Under the pieces are notes generated by a model that did not search any database, was not told the DNA's origin, and worked only from the letters and a program-made list of their open reading frames with translations. Below, one piece after another: positions 43,646 to 52,631 of a DNA stretch of 64,000 bases (position 1 is the first letter of the stretch; the number at the start of each line of letters is the position of its first letter). The DNA lies in the NCBI GenBank assembly GCA_019634165.1, contig JAHQVT010000006.1, forward strand, positions 62,001 through 126,000, in the 5' to 3' direction. The translations under genes were made by a program, and so were the position numbers. Source of the DNA: Rhodospirillales bacterium (GTDB taxonomy: Bacteria > Pseudomonadota > Alphaproteobacteria > Rhodospirillales > Thalassospiraceae).

Positions 43646-43991
43646 AAAATTTGGTTTGTTGCATATTGTTTAAAAGCTGATGCCTCGTCGGGGCTCAGCT
43701 TTTTTATTGGCATCATTTCGTGGACAGGCTTTTGGGAAGGCGTGTTGGGGCGGCTGGGAATGAACCCTTTGGTATGCAAGGGTTTGGGCAAGTTTCCGAT
43801 GGGCATTTGCTTTATATAACTGTCCTTATATTGTTCTAAATATGGCGGTCTTCACATTTATTGTTTCCTGTATGGAAAATATGTGTTGCCGTAGCACCGG
43901 CTTGAGGGCCGGGGGGCATACTGTCATTCTCAGCGCACATTTTTTGCGGCGCAGTATCGCTGTTCGCGATCCGAACATGAGGGAATAGACA
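43646..43991. other. Intergenic region before the YceI operon
   Basis: Contains the terminator at 43672-43707 and presumably the promoter of the YceI-cytochrome b operon. AT-rich DNA around 43812-43860 is a candidate promoter area, but I cannot fix -35/-10 boxes. No gene is seen. Confidence 0.5.
43672..43707 (+). terminator. Terminator after the DUF2155 gene
   Basis: AAAGCTGA and TCAGCTTT arms around a GC-rich inner loop, followed by a T-run ending TTTTTTATT, 28 bp past the stop. Confidence 0.8.
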
Positions 43992-44585
43992 ATGTTTAAC
44001 GTATTGAAAAAAGCCGGTGTTGTTTTGGCAGTCACCGCAGGTCTTTCGGCAGCGGCTGTTTCGGCGCAGGCTGCGGAAACCTATAAACTTGATCCGACCC
44101 ATACCAGTGTCATCTTCATCGTAAACCATCTTGGTTTTTCAAACTATCAGGGGCGTTTTGGCGGTGCTTCGGGTGAGTTGACGATTGATCGCGATAATCT
44201 TGCTGCATCATCGGCCAACATCACCATTGATCTGACCAAAGTTGATAGCGGTGTTGAAGCGCTTGATAACCACATGAAAACCGCCGATTTCCTTGATGTT
44301 GAAAATCATCCGACGGCGACTTTCAAAAGCAACTCGGTCGAGTTGATTGGCGAAGACGGTGCGAAAATCACCGGTGAGCTGACCCTTCTTGGCGAAACCA
44401 AGCCGCTGGTTCTTGATGTTAAACTGATCGGTGAAGGTGATCATCCGATGACCGGCGACCATGTTGTTGGTTTTTCTGCGAATGGCACGGTTACCCGCTC
44501 AGAGTACGGCATGACTTACTTGGTGCCGGCTGTCAGCGACGATGTGGCTTTGCAGATTTCATCTGAATTCCTGCTTCAGAAATAA
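43992..44585 (+). CDS. YceI-family periplasmic lipocalin-like protein
   Basis: A 197-residue protein: signal peptide ~1-27 ending SAQAAET, then a YceI beta-barrel (YKLDPTHTSVIFIVNHLGFS, GRFGGASGELTID, LDNHMKTADFLDVENHPTAT). YceI-like proteins bind long isoprenoid chains such as polyprenyl pyrophosphate or ubiquinone-8. The first of three genes, with a cytochrome b561 and a second YceI protein downstream. A hairpin follows it and may lower expression of the distal genes. Confidence 0.93.
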   Translation: MFNVLKKAGVVLAVTAGLSAAAVSAQAAETYKLDPTHTSVIFIVNHLGFSNYQGRFGGASGELTIDRDNLAASSANITIDLTKVDSGVEALDNHMKTADFLDVENHPTATFKSNSVELIGEDGAKITGELTLLGETKPLVLDVKLIGEGDHPMTGDHVVGFSANGTVTRSEYGMTYLVPAVSDDVALQISSEFLLQK

Positions 44586-44600
44586 TCCTGATATGCAGAT

Positions 44601-44646
44601 AAATGGCGGGTTGGGCTTTGTAAAAGCGCGCCCGCCATTTTGTATT
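44601..44646 (+). terminator. Hairpin between the first YceI gene and the cytochrome b gene
   Basis: AAATGGCGGG and CCCGCCATTT form a 10-bp stem with a long partly paired loop, followed by TGTATTTG. It may act as a partial terminator or protect the 3' end of the first message. Confidence 0.65.
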
Positions 44647-44669
44647 TGTCGGTCTTAAGGGCGGGGTGA

Positions 44670-45257
44670 ATGGTGTTTAAAAGTCACGATAATGGTTTTG
44701 GGTCCGTGACCAAAAGCCTGCATTGGGTGGTGGCCGCTTTGTTCATTACCGTGTTTTCCATTGGCTGGTATATGGATTTCCTCCCACTTGGGATGGCCAA
44801 GCTTGAATGGATGTCACGGCACAAGTCGCTTGGTATTACGATCCTTGGTCTTGCGGTATTGCGCATTGTCTGGCGACTGTATGAGCCAAGCCCAAAAGCC
44901 CTGAGCGCACATAAACTTGAACGTTTGGCAGCGAAACTTGGTCATCTGGGGCTTTACGCCGTGATGATTGCCATGCCGCTTAGCGGGTGGATGATGTCAT
45001 CAGCGGCGAATTTCCCAGTCAGTGTGTTTGGCCTGTTCACCTTGCCAAATCTTGTCGCCCCGAACAAAGAGCTGTTTGAAACTTTACGAACGGTGCATTG
45101 GGGATTGTCATGGGCGATTGCTGTTCTTGTCGGAACCCACGTTGCCGCAGCCCTGAAACATCATTTTATCGACCGCGACGCGACATTGCGCCGCATGTTG
45201 CCCCATGGCACCAAGAAGGTTGCCGCGAACCCGTCAAAGGAACATCGCAATGTCTGA
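44670..45257 (+). CDS. Cytochrome b561-family membrane protein (CybB/YceJ type)
   Basis: A 195-residue four-helix dihaem cytochrome. Expected haem-region text: GSVTKSLHWVVAALFI, LEWMSRHKSLGITILGL, MPLSGWMMSS and VGTHVAAALKHHFIDRD, which closes the family. It would oxidise quinol or reduce superoxide at the inner membrane. It sits between two YceI genes; in E. coli yceJ and yceI are also neighbours. Its last 8 bp overlap the start of the second YceI gene. Confidence 0.93.
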   Translation: MVFKSHDNGFGSVTKSLHWVVAALFITVFSIGWYMDFLPLGMAKLEWMSRHKSLGITILGLAVLRIVWRLYEPSPKALSAHKLERLAAKLGHLGLYAVMIAMPLSGWMMSSAANFPVSVFGLFTLPNLVAPNKELFETLRTVHWGLSWAIAVLVGTHVAAALKHHFIDRDATLRRMLPHGTKKVAANPSKEHRNV

Positions 45258-45825
45258 GAAATTGAAAAACATTCTGGCAGCAAGTGTGATGGCAAGCATC
45301 GTTGGCTTTGCCGGTTCAGGACAGGCCGCCGATGAATGGATTGTTGATGCCGAGGATAGCGAGATTGAATTTACCGGCACCCAGCTTGGCGCCGAATTCG
45401 AAGGTGAATTTAAGGCATTCAACGCGACCATTGCCTTTTCACCAGATGATCTTGCCGGATCATCCGTCCGTGTTGTGATCGATATTGCGTCAGTCGATAC
45501 ACAGAATGGAGATCGGGATAGTCAAATCGTGTCGTCTGAGTGGTTTGATGCCGGGCAATGGCCAACGGCCCAATTCGTAACAAAGTCGTTTAGTGAAATT
45601 GAGCCGGGTAAGTATCAGGCGGTTGCCGATCTTACGATCCGCGATGTGACACGGGAAGTGACCTTGCCATTTGATCTTGAGATCGAGGGGAATAAGGCCG
45701 AGGCCAAAGGTGAGGTGACAATCAAGCGAACCGATTTTGGCGTCGGGCAGGGGCAGTGGAGCGATACCGCCCAAGTCGGAGATGACGTGACGATTGAAAT
45801 TGAAATCGAAGCAGACCGCAAATAA
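45250..45825 (+). CDS. YceI-family periplasmic protein, second copy
   Basis: A 191-residue YceI protein with a signal peptide ~1-26 (ending GSGQAADE). The core begins WIVDAEDSEIEFTGTQLGAE and has WFDAGQWPTAQF, ITIRDVTREV-like LTIRDVTREVTLPFDLEIEG and TDFGVGQGQWSD. It differs strongly from the first YceI protein in the operon, so the two are not a recent duplication and may bind different lipids or deliver to different partners. The start overlaps the cytochrome gene, implying coupled translation. Confidence 0.92.
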   Translation: MSEKLKNILAASVMASIVGFAGSGQAADEWIVDAEDSEIEFTGTQLGAEFEGEFKAFNATIAFSPDDLAGSSVRVVIDIASVDTQNGDRDSQIVSSEWFDAGQWPTAQFVTKSFSEIEPGKYQAVADLTIRDVTREVTLPFDLEIEGNKAEAKGEVTIKRTDFGVGQGQWSDTAQVGDDVTIEIEIEADRK

Positions 45826-45851
45826 CGCCCCAAATACGCATGTCATCAAAG

Positions 45852-45888
45852 AAAAAGCCGCCCTGCAAAATACGGGGCGGCTTTTTTA
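45852..45888. terminator. Bidirectional terminator between the YceI operon and the chemoreceptor gene
   Basis: AAAAAGCCGCC and GGCGGCTTTTTT arms with a short loop, T-run on both strands. It serves the two convergent genes on either side. Confidence 0.92.
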
Positions 45889-45943
45889 TAGTGTTTGCTG
45901 TGTCCCGATTTCTTCGGGTTTTCGTCGTTTTTAGACCAGCTTG

Positions 45944-47644
45944 TTAGGCTGTCGCACTTTTGCGAAGATCGGCCAGGAAGCTTTCGACGGCTTCGTCAAG
46001 CGAGCGTGCTTCATCGACCAGTTTTTCAGCCGAATGGGCAAGCTGTGCCGTGCCAGAGGTGACGCGACCAGCATTTTCGTTGACGGTTTCGATCCGCTGA
46101 GAAACTTCGCTGGTGCCGCTTGCTGCTTGCGACACACTGCGTGAGATTTCACCGATTGCGGCATGCTGTTCTTCAACAGCGGCGGCAATTGCGGTTGAGC
46201 TGTCAGCGACTTGTGCGATGGTTTCGGAAATCAGTCGGATTGCTTCGACCGCTTCGCCGGTTTCATTTTGCACCGAGAGGATTTGCTGATTGATTTCCTC
46301 GGTCGCTTTGGCGGTCTGATTGGCAAGGTTTTTAACCTCGGATGCGACCACGGCAAAGCCTTTGCCAGCATCACCGGCACGGGCAGCCTCGATCGTGGCA
46401 TTCAGAGCCAGCAGGTTGGTCTGTTCGGCAATATCACCGATCAGTTTGGCAACATCACCGATTTTCTGGGCTGCTTCGGCAAGACCGGTCACCGTTTCAT
46501 TGGTGCGTGCGGCTTCTTGATTTGCACGATTGGCAACGTCAGCCGACTGCGAGATTTGATGGGCGATCTCATCCGACGATGCGGTGAGTTCTTCGGTTGC
46601 GGCCGAAACGGTTTGAACATTGGCAGACGTCTGGGTGGTTGCCGATGCAACAGCAGCAGAAAGGCTGCTATTTGTGTTGCTGGCTTCTTCCATGTTTGCC
46701 GTTGCCTGCTTCATCTCGGCGATGGAAGCAGAGATCGCCTTGATCAGGCCTTTGACGCGCTGTTCAAGGTTGTTGGCCATATCAAGCACGCCTGAACGAC
46801 GCTTTTCGTCAGAATCAGCTTCTAGCTGTTTCTGGCGGGATTGAAGGTCGCGGTTTTGTTGGGCCTGTTCACGGAAGGCGACAACAGTTTTGGCCATATC
46901 GCCGACTTCATCACTGCGGTCCTGACCATCAATATCGCCGTCAAGATCACCAGCGGCAATTTGGGTCATGCGGCCGGACAATTTGCTTAGGCCGGTGGTA
47001 ATGTCGCGCCCAACCAGCATGCCAACCAAGGCAATGACAAGGATGATAGCGGCACTAATGGCGATCAGTACTGTCGCGCTTTCATAGAAAATCGCATCAA
47101 CATCATCAATATAGATGCCCGTGCCAATCACATGCCCCCAAGGAAGCGGCTGTGAGAAGGAAAGCTTTTCAAAAGACAGCTCTTTGTCTTCGCCCGGTTT
47201 AGGCCAGAAATAGGATGAGAAACCGCCGCCGGGTTTGCTGCCGATTTCAACCAAATTACTTATGAAGAAATTCCCTTTCGGGTCTTTGGTTTCGCTCATA
47301 TCCCGGTTGGTCAGAGCGGCATTGGCCCCATGCATGACCATTACGCTGTCTTTGTTCAGCGCAAAGAAATAGCCGGTGCCATCGTCATAGCGTCCAGCAG
47401 CAGCTTCGGCGTAGAAGGCTGCTATTGCTGTTTCTTGATCCATTTCATTGGCGGTGACCTTGGCTTGGTAATGTTCGGCCAAAGAAACGGTAAGCGCGGT
47501 AAGCGACTGAATCTTATTTTTGCGGTCATCAAGCAAGACCGTGCGCAAACTCATAAGTTCGAACACGGTAATAGCGATCAGACCGATTAAGGCAAAAATC
47601 GAAAGAATTGTGATCTTATGACCGATCTTTATTTTTTGTAGCAT
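45944..47644 (-). CDS. Methyl-accepting chemotaxis protein with a single Cache domain
   Basis: About 566 residues. A transmembrane segment at ~10-32 is followed by a periplasmic sCache_2 domain (~35-190, with DGTGYFFALNKDSVMVMHG and PLPWGHVIGTGIYIDD), a second segment ~195-217 and HAMP. The cytoplasmic signalling domain has the hairpin tip around IGDIAEQTNLLALNATIEAA and RAGDAGKGFAVVASEV. Cache_2 receptors often sense small organic acids. ATG at 47644 was chosen because the first membrane segment follows at once and GGAG precedes it. Confidence 0.92.
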   Translation of the reverse strand: MLQKIKIGHKITILSIFALIGLIAITVFELMSLRTVLLDDRKNKIQSLTALTVSLAEHYQAKVTANEMDQETAIAAFYAEAAAGRYDDGTGYFFALNKDSVMVMHGANAALTNRDMSETKDPKGNFFISNLVEIGSKPGGGFSSYFWPKPGEDKELSFEKLSFSQPLPWGHVIGTGIYIDDVDAIFYESATVLIAISAAIILVIALVGMLVGRDITTGLSKLSGRMTQIAAGDLDGDIDGQDRSDEVGDMAKTVVAFREQAQQNRDLQSRQKQLEADSDEKRRSGVLDMANNLEQRVKGLIKAISASIAEMKQATANMEEASNTNSSLSAAVASATTQTSANVQTVSAATEELTASSDEIAHQISQSADVANRANQEAARTNETVTGLAEAAQKIGDVAKLIGDIAEQTNLLALNATIEAARAGDAGKGFAVVASEVKNLANQTAKATEEINQQILSVQNETGEAVEAIRLISETIAQVADSSTAIAAAVEEQHAAIGEISRSVSQAASGTSEVSQRIETVNENAGRVTSGTAQLAHSAEKLVDEARSLDEAVESFLADLRKSATA

Positions 47645-47954
47645 GGGACGTTTTCTCCGGAGAGCGCAGTTTAAAGTACCAGTAATACAGCCCGTTTCCA
47701 GGATGGTGGTCAATGCGTTTGCCACCCTTAAGTATATATATCTATACATAGGAATGGGAATACAACGAAAGTGGTAACGTAAACTGCAAGTTTCAATGAG
47801 AGATTGAAAAAAAACGTTGGGTACAAATAACAAAAAAACGCCTGCCATCAGGATGATGCAGGCGTTTTGTCGATTTCGTGGGAAATGGCTTAAGGATGCA
47901 GGCATTCTCGCAACGGTATTTGTCGCAAATGCGGCTGCCTTTCCCGCCGGAAGA
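47645..47954. other. Intergenic region between chemoreceptor and carboxylesterase genes
   Basis: Carries the terminator at 47838-47865 and the AT-rich promoter area of the chemoreceptor gene (around 47725-47760, with TATATATATCTATACATA). No gene is seen. Confidence 0.55.
47838..47865 (-). terminator. Terminator after the carboxylesterase gene
   Basis: ACGCCTGC and GCAGGCGT arms; on the minus strand the hairpin is followed by seven T. It is 90 bp past the stop of the 47955 gene. Confidence 0.8.
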
Positions 47955-48653
47955 TCACCCCAGTTGGGTTTTCAGGAACTTTGATGCGAGCATAATTCCT
48001 TCTTCGTCAATGCCGTGTTGCAAATTCGGACGTTCGTGCAGGGAAACGTCAATGCCATTTGCAACCAAGGTGTCCTTGGCAAGGCGCGATGCCTCGATCG
48101 GGACGACCGGATCATCGGTGCCGTGGATCAAAATCATCGGCGGGCGTGATTTCAATTCTGCGGCAAAGGCAGCTTCACCCAAAAGCGCACCGGAAAAACC
48201 AACGACGCCAGCAATCTGTTTTTCACGGCGTGGTGCGGATTGAAGCGACATCATGGTTCCTTGCGAGAACCCGATAAGGGCAATCTTGTCTTCTGATACG
48301 CCGTGGGTTTCCATCACATGATCTATGAAGTCATGAACATAGGATGCGTTATTGTTGGCCCCTTCGGCCATGGCGGCAAGGGCACCTGACATGGTTTCAG
48401 GTGCGCGGCGCAAAAATTCCGGGTCATATTGCGCAAGGCTGAACCATTGGCGACCGAATGGTGACATCTCGCACGGGAAGGGGGCATTTGGCGAATAGAA
48501 TGCCGTGTTGGGCAGGGCGCGCGCAAAATGCGGTGCCAGACCAATCAAGTCATTGCCGTCTGCGCCATATCCGTGCAGCAAAATAACCACGCTTTGGGTG
48601 GTGCCCGATGCGGCTGGCAACATGGGACCGGACAGTAATGTATTGGTGCTCAT
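47955..48653 (-). CDS. Phospholipase/carboxylesterase-family serine hydrolase
   Basis: A 232-residue alpha/beta hydrolase of the YpfH/acyl-protein-thioesterase group. Motifs: LLHGYGADGNDLIGLAPHFA, nucleophile elbow GFSQGTMM, the Asp in GTDDPVVPI and His in LQHGIDEEG. No signal peptide. Start at 48653 fits the family; an upstream in-frame start would add 13 residues without similarity. The natural ester is unknown. Confidence 0.9.
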   Translation of the reverse strand: MSTNTLLSGPMLPAASGTTQSVVILLHGYGADGNDLIGLAPHFARALPNTAFYSPNAPFPCEMSPFGRQWFSLAQYDPEFLRRAPETMSGALAAMAEGANNNASYVHDFIDHVMETHGVSEDKIALIGFSQGTMMSLQSAPRREKQIAGVVGFSGALLGEAAFAAELKSRPPMILIHGTDDPVVPIEASRLAKDTLVANGIDVSLHERPNLQHGIDEEGIMLASKFLKTQLG

Positions 48654-49195
48654 TATGACTTTCCTGATTTTTCCTTTGTCCTTGCTTAGCAACGCAGAGG
48701 AGCGACCACCAGCAATTTTTGTGCTGGGCTGTATTGATCTGTTTTGTTTGGCATGTCGTTAAGGCGTATTTTAATGCTTAGTCTGTGGATAAAATTGTGG
48801 ATGGAATAACAGGTATAAGAAGATTTCTTGCTTATTTCCCCTGATTTCTGAGTCTTGGATATGAGTTTTGATGCATCGGTATAGGGCTTTGTATTTATCC
48901 ACTGTTCGAAGTGTGCAATTCGTGATTGACAAAAAATTCATATAAAACAATGTTTTATTATAAAAACTGGATGGCTTTCACTGTTTGGTATTTCAAAAAA
49001 TCTGTTTGAATGACGAAAAATGAAAATCGAAATTCGCGAAAGAGTAGGGTAATCCGGTTGAGAAATTCAACGATGTGGATTTTTTAAGTGGCGGCATCAA
49101 TAAAACCCGCCTTTTGACTTGCCTTAATCTGTGCAACAAGAAATCTTCCGGCTTGCCGGAATGCCTCACAGCATATGTTTTGATGAGAGACCTAG
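48654..49195. other. AT-rich intergenic region upstream of the MATE gene
   Basis: About 540 bp, clearly more AT-rich than its surroundings, with the palindrome at 48942-48958. No open frame with a ribosome-binding site or recognisable product. It may hold promoters for both flanking divergent genes and a long leader for the MATE gene. Confidence 0.5.
48942..48958. promoter_or_regulatory. AT-rich palindrome, possible operator
   Basis: ATAAAACA and TGTTTTAT flank a single A, a perfect 8-bp inverted repeat. A TTGACA lies at 48926-48931, and a TATTAT at 48956-48961, but their spacing is too long for a standard promoter. It lies ~240 bp upstream of the MATE transporter gene. Confidence 0.4.
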
Positions 49196-50515
49196 ATGAA
49201 CCGCACGCGCCGCTGGTTCGGTAAGGGGGATCGACGTGTTCTTGCGTTGACCCTGCCGATTATTCTTTCCAATGCGACTGTCCCGTTACTTGGTGCGGTT
49301 GATACGGCTGTTGTCGGTCATCTTGATAGCCCGCATTACATTGGTGCGGTTGCCATCGGTGCTTTGGTCTTTTCCTATGTGTTTTGGAGTTTCGGCTTTT
49401 TACGCATGGCGACCACCGGATTGGCGGCACAGGCCTATGGCCGTCGTGATGCCAATGGGGTCCGTGCGGTTTTTGCCCGTGCAGCCGTGATTGCGGTTGT
49501 TGCCGGGCTTGCGGTGATGGTCTTGCAGTGGCCGATTATTGAATTGGCGATGTCGTTAATTGCGCCGACACCCGCGGTCGAGGCTGCAGCACGGGAATAT
49601 TTCCATGTGCGTATTTGGGCATCGCCTGCGACCTTGATGCAATATTGCATGCTGGGCTGGTTGCTTGCCATGCGCGACAGCAAGGCGGTGTTTATCTTTC
49701 AGGTCGTTTTAAACTCGCTCAACATCATCCTTGATATCTTGTTCGTCCAAGGGTTTGGCTGGGATGTGCGCGGGGTGGCGGGTGCGACCGTTATTGCCGA
49801 TTATTCCGGTGTGGTGCTGGGATGGTTTTTGATGCAGCCACATCTTAAACGGCTTGGTGGCAGTTGGCGTGGGATTGGCATTCTCGATCGGGTGCAGTTT
49901 GCCAAGCTGATGAAAGTCAACGGTGATATTTTTGTTCGCACCTTGGCCCTGACATCGGCCTTTGCCCTGTTTACCAGTTTTTCTGCGCGGTTTGGCGAAG
50001 TCACCTTGGCGGCCAATGCGGTTTTGCAAAACTTCCTGATGTTTGGGTCTTTTGCGCTTGATGGGTTTGCCCATGCGGCGGAAACCCTTGTCGGGCAGGC
50101 TTATGGGGCGGAACGGCGCAAGCAATTCTTGTGGGCGGTGCGCAAAACAACGATTTGGGGCATTGTTTCTGCTGTTGCGATGGCGGTGGTTTTTGCCGCG
50201 GCAGGGCCATGGATTATTGATGCGCTAACCAGCATTCCCGAAGTGCGCGCTGCATCTTATGAATATTTGCCCTGGGCGATCATTCTGCCAGTGACCGGGG
50301 TTCTTGGTTTTCAGTTTGATGGCGTGTTTTTAGGCGCGATGCAGACCAAGCATTGGCGTAATATGATGTTGCTATCAGTCGGGATTTACGGGCTGTTTGC
50401 GTGGGTTGCTGTGAGTATGGGCAGCAATCATTTGCTGTGGGCGGCGTTTAACGCATTCTTCTTGCTGCGCGGGGTGACCTTGGCGGTACTGTTCCCGACG
50501 ATCATTCCCAAGTAG
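49196..50515 (+). CDS. MATE-family efflux transporter (DinF type)
   Basis: A 439-residue membrane protein with about twelve helices in two related halves (first half ALTLPIILSNATVPLLGAVD and GHLDSPHYIGAVAIGAL; second half around ALTSAFALFTSFSARFGEVT). DinF-type MATE proteins export drugs or oxidised compounds using protons or sodium. GAGAG precedes the ATG. It converges on the Lrp-family gene. Confidence 0.93.
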   Translation: MNRTRRWFGKGDRRVLALTLPIILSNATVPLLGAVDTAVVGHLDSPHYIGAVAIGALVFSYVFWSFGFLRMATTGLAAQAYGRRDANGVRAVFARAAVIAVVAGLAVMVLQWPIIELAMSLIAPTPAVEAAAREYFHVRIWASPATLMQYCMLGWLLAMRDSKAVFIFQVVLNSLNIILDILFVQGFGWDVRGVAGATVIADYSGVVLGWFLMQPHLKRLGGSWRGIGILDRVQFAKLMKVNGDIFVRTLALTSAFALFTSFSARFGEVTLAANAVLQNFLMFGSFALDGFAHAAETLVGQAYGAERRKQFLWAVRKTTIWGIVSAVAMAVVFAAAGPWIIDALTSIPEVRAASYEYLPWAIILPVTGVLGFQFDGVFLGAMQTKHWRNMMLLSVGIYGLFAWVAVSMGSNHLLWAAFNAFFLLRGVTLAVLFPTIIPK

Positions 50516-50628
50516 CTTAAGAAAGCGGCCTAACATCGGGGGCGTTGGCAAGCTTGTCTGGCCCTTGTATGCCGTTCAAGGTGCTGTAGGCATCACACCA
50601 TGCCAAATGTTCTGGGCCGGTGTTGAAG

Positions 50629-51108
50629 TTAGTCTGTCTCGGCAACGGGAAGGGTGGTGCTGTTTTTGACTTCATGCAGGGTGAAGCTTGATTTCATGTT
50701 GGCCACACCGGGCAGCTTCATCATGACTTCGGACAGGAAACGCTGATAGGACGCCGGGTCGGGCACAACAATGCGCATCATATAATCCTGATTGCCGACC
50801 ATGGCATAGCAATCAACGATTTCTTGGTGTTCCTGAACGGCGGTTTCAAACCGGCGCAGCGATGGTTCATCATGCTGGGTCAGTGAGACGGTGACAAAGA
50901 CATTCACACCAAGATGAAGATGGGCCGGGTCAAGAAGGGCGACATATTTGCGAATGACACCGCATTCTTCGAGTTTGCGTAAACGCCGCAGGCAAGGAGA
51001 AACGGACAGGCCAACCTTGTCAGCCAATTCGACCATGGAGATTCGCCCGTCTTCCTGAATTTCACGAAGAATTTTGCGATCAATTGCGTCGAATCCGTTG
51101 CGCGCCAT
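50629..51108 (-). CDS. Lrp/AsnC-family transcriptional regulator
   Basis: A 159-residue regulator: helix-turn-helix ~7-60 (AIDRKILREIQEDGRISMVE, VGLSVSPCLRRLRKLEE) and a RAM ligand domain (~75-150). It senses amino acids in most cases. ATG at 51108 was chosen because the fold starts at once. It is divergent from the small lipoprotein gene at 51352 across ~240 bp; no obvious amino acid gene is adjacent, so its target is unclear. Confidence 0.92.
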   Translation of the reverse strand: MARNGFDAIDRKILREIQEDGRISMVELADKVGLSVSPCLRRLRKLEECGVIRKYVALLDPAHLHLGVNVFVTVSLTQHDEPSLRRFETAVQEHQEIVDCYAMVGNQDYMMRIVVPDPASYQRFLSEVMMKLPGVANMKSSFTLHEVKNSTTLPVAETD

Positions 51109-51351
51109 GGCGTGCCACACTCCTTTGGACGATAAAATACTGGCCGAAAATCAAGCCCGCTTGCATCAGAAAATTGTTGGCATCATTTGCCAAAATTACA
51201 ATCATCTGTAAGTGTTTTCTGCTGCGCGATAAGCCATGACTTGGCGTTTCTGTCAATCTTTGCATGATCGAACGTATGATTTTTCACGTGTCATTTATGC
51301 CTGCAAAAGCAAATATGGTAATTGAGCTAGAGGTTTAGTGGAGGTGTTGTT

Positions 51352-51855
51352 GTGGTTCGGCTAATGACGCTTTGCATTTCTGTGATTCTACTATCCGCTT
51401 GCGACACTGAACGCAGTGGGGTGTTTGTGATGAACACCGAAGGAAGGGAAGTTAGTTTAGAAGATGTTCGTTTTCCCAACAGGTTGCAGATTTATGCGAC
51501 CTTATATGCAGGGGAAGATGAAGACATTAAATCGCTTTATCAGATTGCCAATGCGATAACGGAAAACGTCGTCTTCAATGAAGGATCTGGCGATGCATAC
51601 TCATTTTTCTATTTCAATACGCAGCATGAAATAGAAGTTGCGATAGAACTGTTTAAGACATCATCTAATTATGACTTACGCAAGTATTCTAGAGATGGTT
51701 CTCTTGAGAGGAACGGGGGCTGTTTTATCCGCGTCGTGGTGGACTTGACTGATACAGTCGTATCCTACAACGCATTTTCTTTCGGGGGCGGTCGTGATGG
51801 CCTTCGTACTTGCCTGAAAAAGTACGATTCTGTCGTGCATGGATTGGCTTATTAA
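51352..51855 (+). CDS. Hypothetical lipoprotein
   Basis: A 167-residue protein with an N-terminal lipoprotein signal (VRLMTLCISVILLSAC; the lipobox Cys is residue 17). The rest is a small mixed alpha/beta domain that I do not recognise; three further Cys are in GGCFIR and RTCLKK and after. A good GGAGGTG site supports the GTG start. The codon use is AT-rich relative to neighbours, which suggests acquisition from elsewhere. Probably anchored to the outer or inner membrane, function unknown. Confidence 0.7.
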   Translation: MVRLMTLCISVILLSACDTERSGVFVMNTEGREVSLEDVRFPNRLQIYATLYAGEDEDIKSLYQIANAITENVVFNEGSGDAYSFFYFNTQHEIEVAIELFKTSSNYDLRKYSRDGSLERNGGCFIRVVVDLTDTVVSYNAFSFGGGRDGLRTCLKKYDSVVHGLAY

Positions 51856-52127
51856 CACCGGCACTGCGCTGAGTAGCTCAACGTTGAACGGTTTTCTCAT
51901 ATCTCATTTGTGTGCATTGCGCTTGCAGGGCCGCGATAATGCCAGTATGTCCTTCAATTCACTGGAATGCTTGGCTTTGTGAGCAGTTGCAGCGGAACTT
52001 ATCATTGCCGTGTCCCATCTGGACAGTATAGTATAATCGTACCAATTTACTTATTTTGATTGTGATTATTCTCCTGTCGGGAGCTGGGAGAGGTTGGTTA
52101 AAGCCAACCCGTTGTTGAAAGGCACAT

Positions 52128-52628
52128 ATGGTGGACGCTGCGCAAAATACGCCGGGATATAACCTGGTCACGATTGGCGAGCATAAAATCAATATCCGTC
52201 CGGCAGTTCTTGATGATTTGCCAAATGTTGTTGGTCTTGATGACCGGACAACTGGTTTGCGCAAACCCGAATACTGGGACGATCTGTTTACCCGTTATGG
52301 CAACCGCAAAGATTCCCGTTTCTTCCTGATTGCGGAAGAAGACGGCAAACTTCTGGGCTGTATTTTTGGTGAAGTTCGGTCTTGGGAATTCAATTCGGTT
52401 CCGTGTGGCTGGGTTGGCACGGTGAGTGTTGAGCCGAACCTGCGGATGGGCGGTATTGGGACGATCTTGTACAACGAGCTTTGCCGCTGCTTCCGCAAAG
52501 CAGGTGTGAGCAAGATCCGCACCATGATCCCGCGCGATGCCACCGACCTTATGTCGTTCTTCCGGTCCCAAGGCATGATGGCGGGCCCGTTCATTCAGCT
52601 TGAAACCGATATGGAAGAGGGGGCTTAA
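52128..52628 (+). CDS. GNAT-family N-acetyltransferase
   Basis: A 166-residue acetyltransferase. The acetyl-CoA site is VSVEPNLRMGGIGTILYNEL, a variant of the R/Q-x-x-G-x-G/A loop, and the late motif is LMSFFRSQGM. The substrate is unknown; GNAT enzymes modify amines on proteins, drugs or metabolites. It is followed after 3 bp by an Rrf2-family gene, so they form an operon. Confidence 0.9.
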   Translation: MVDAAQNTPGYNLVTIGEHKINIRPAVLDDLPNVVGLDDRTTGLRKPEYWDDLFTRYGNRKDSRFFLIAEEDGKLLGCIFGEVRSWEFNSVPCGWVGTVSVEPNLRMGGIGTILYNELCRCFRKAGVSKIRTMIPRDATDLMSFFRSQGMMAGPFIQLETDMEEGA

Positions 52629-52631
52629 GCC

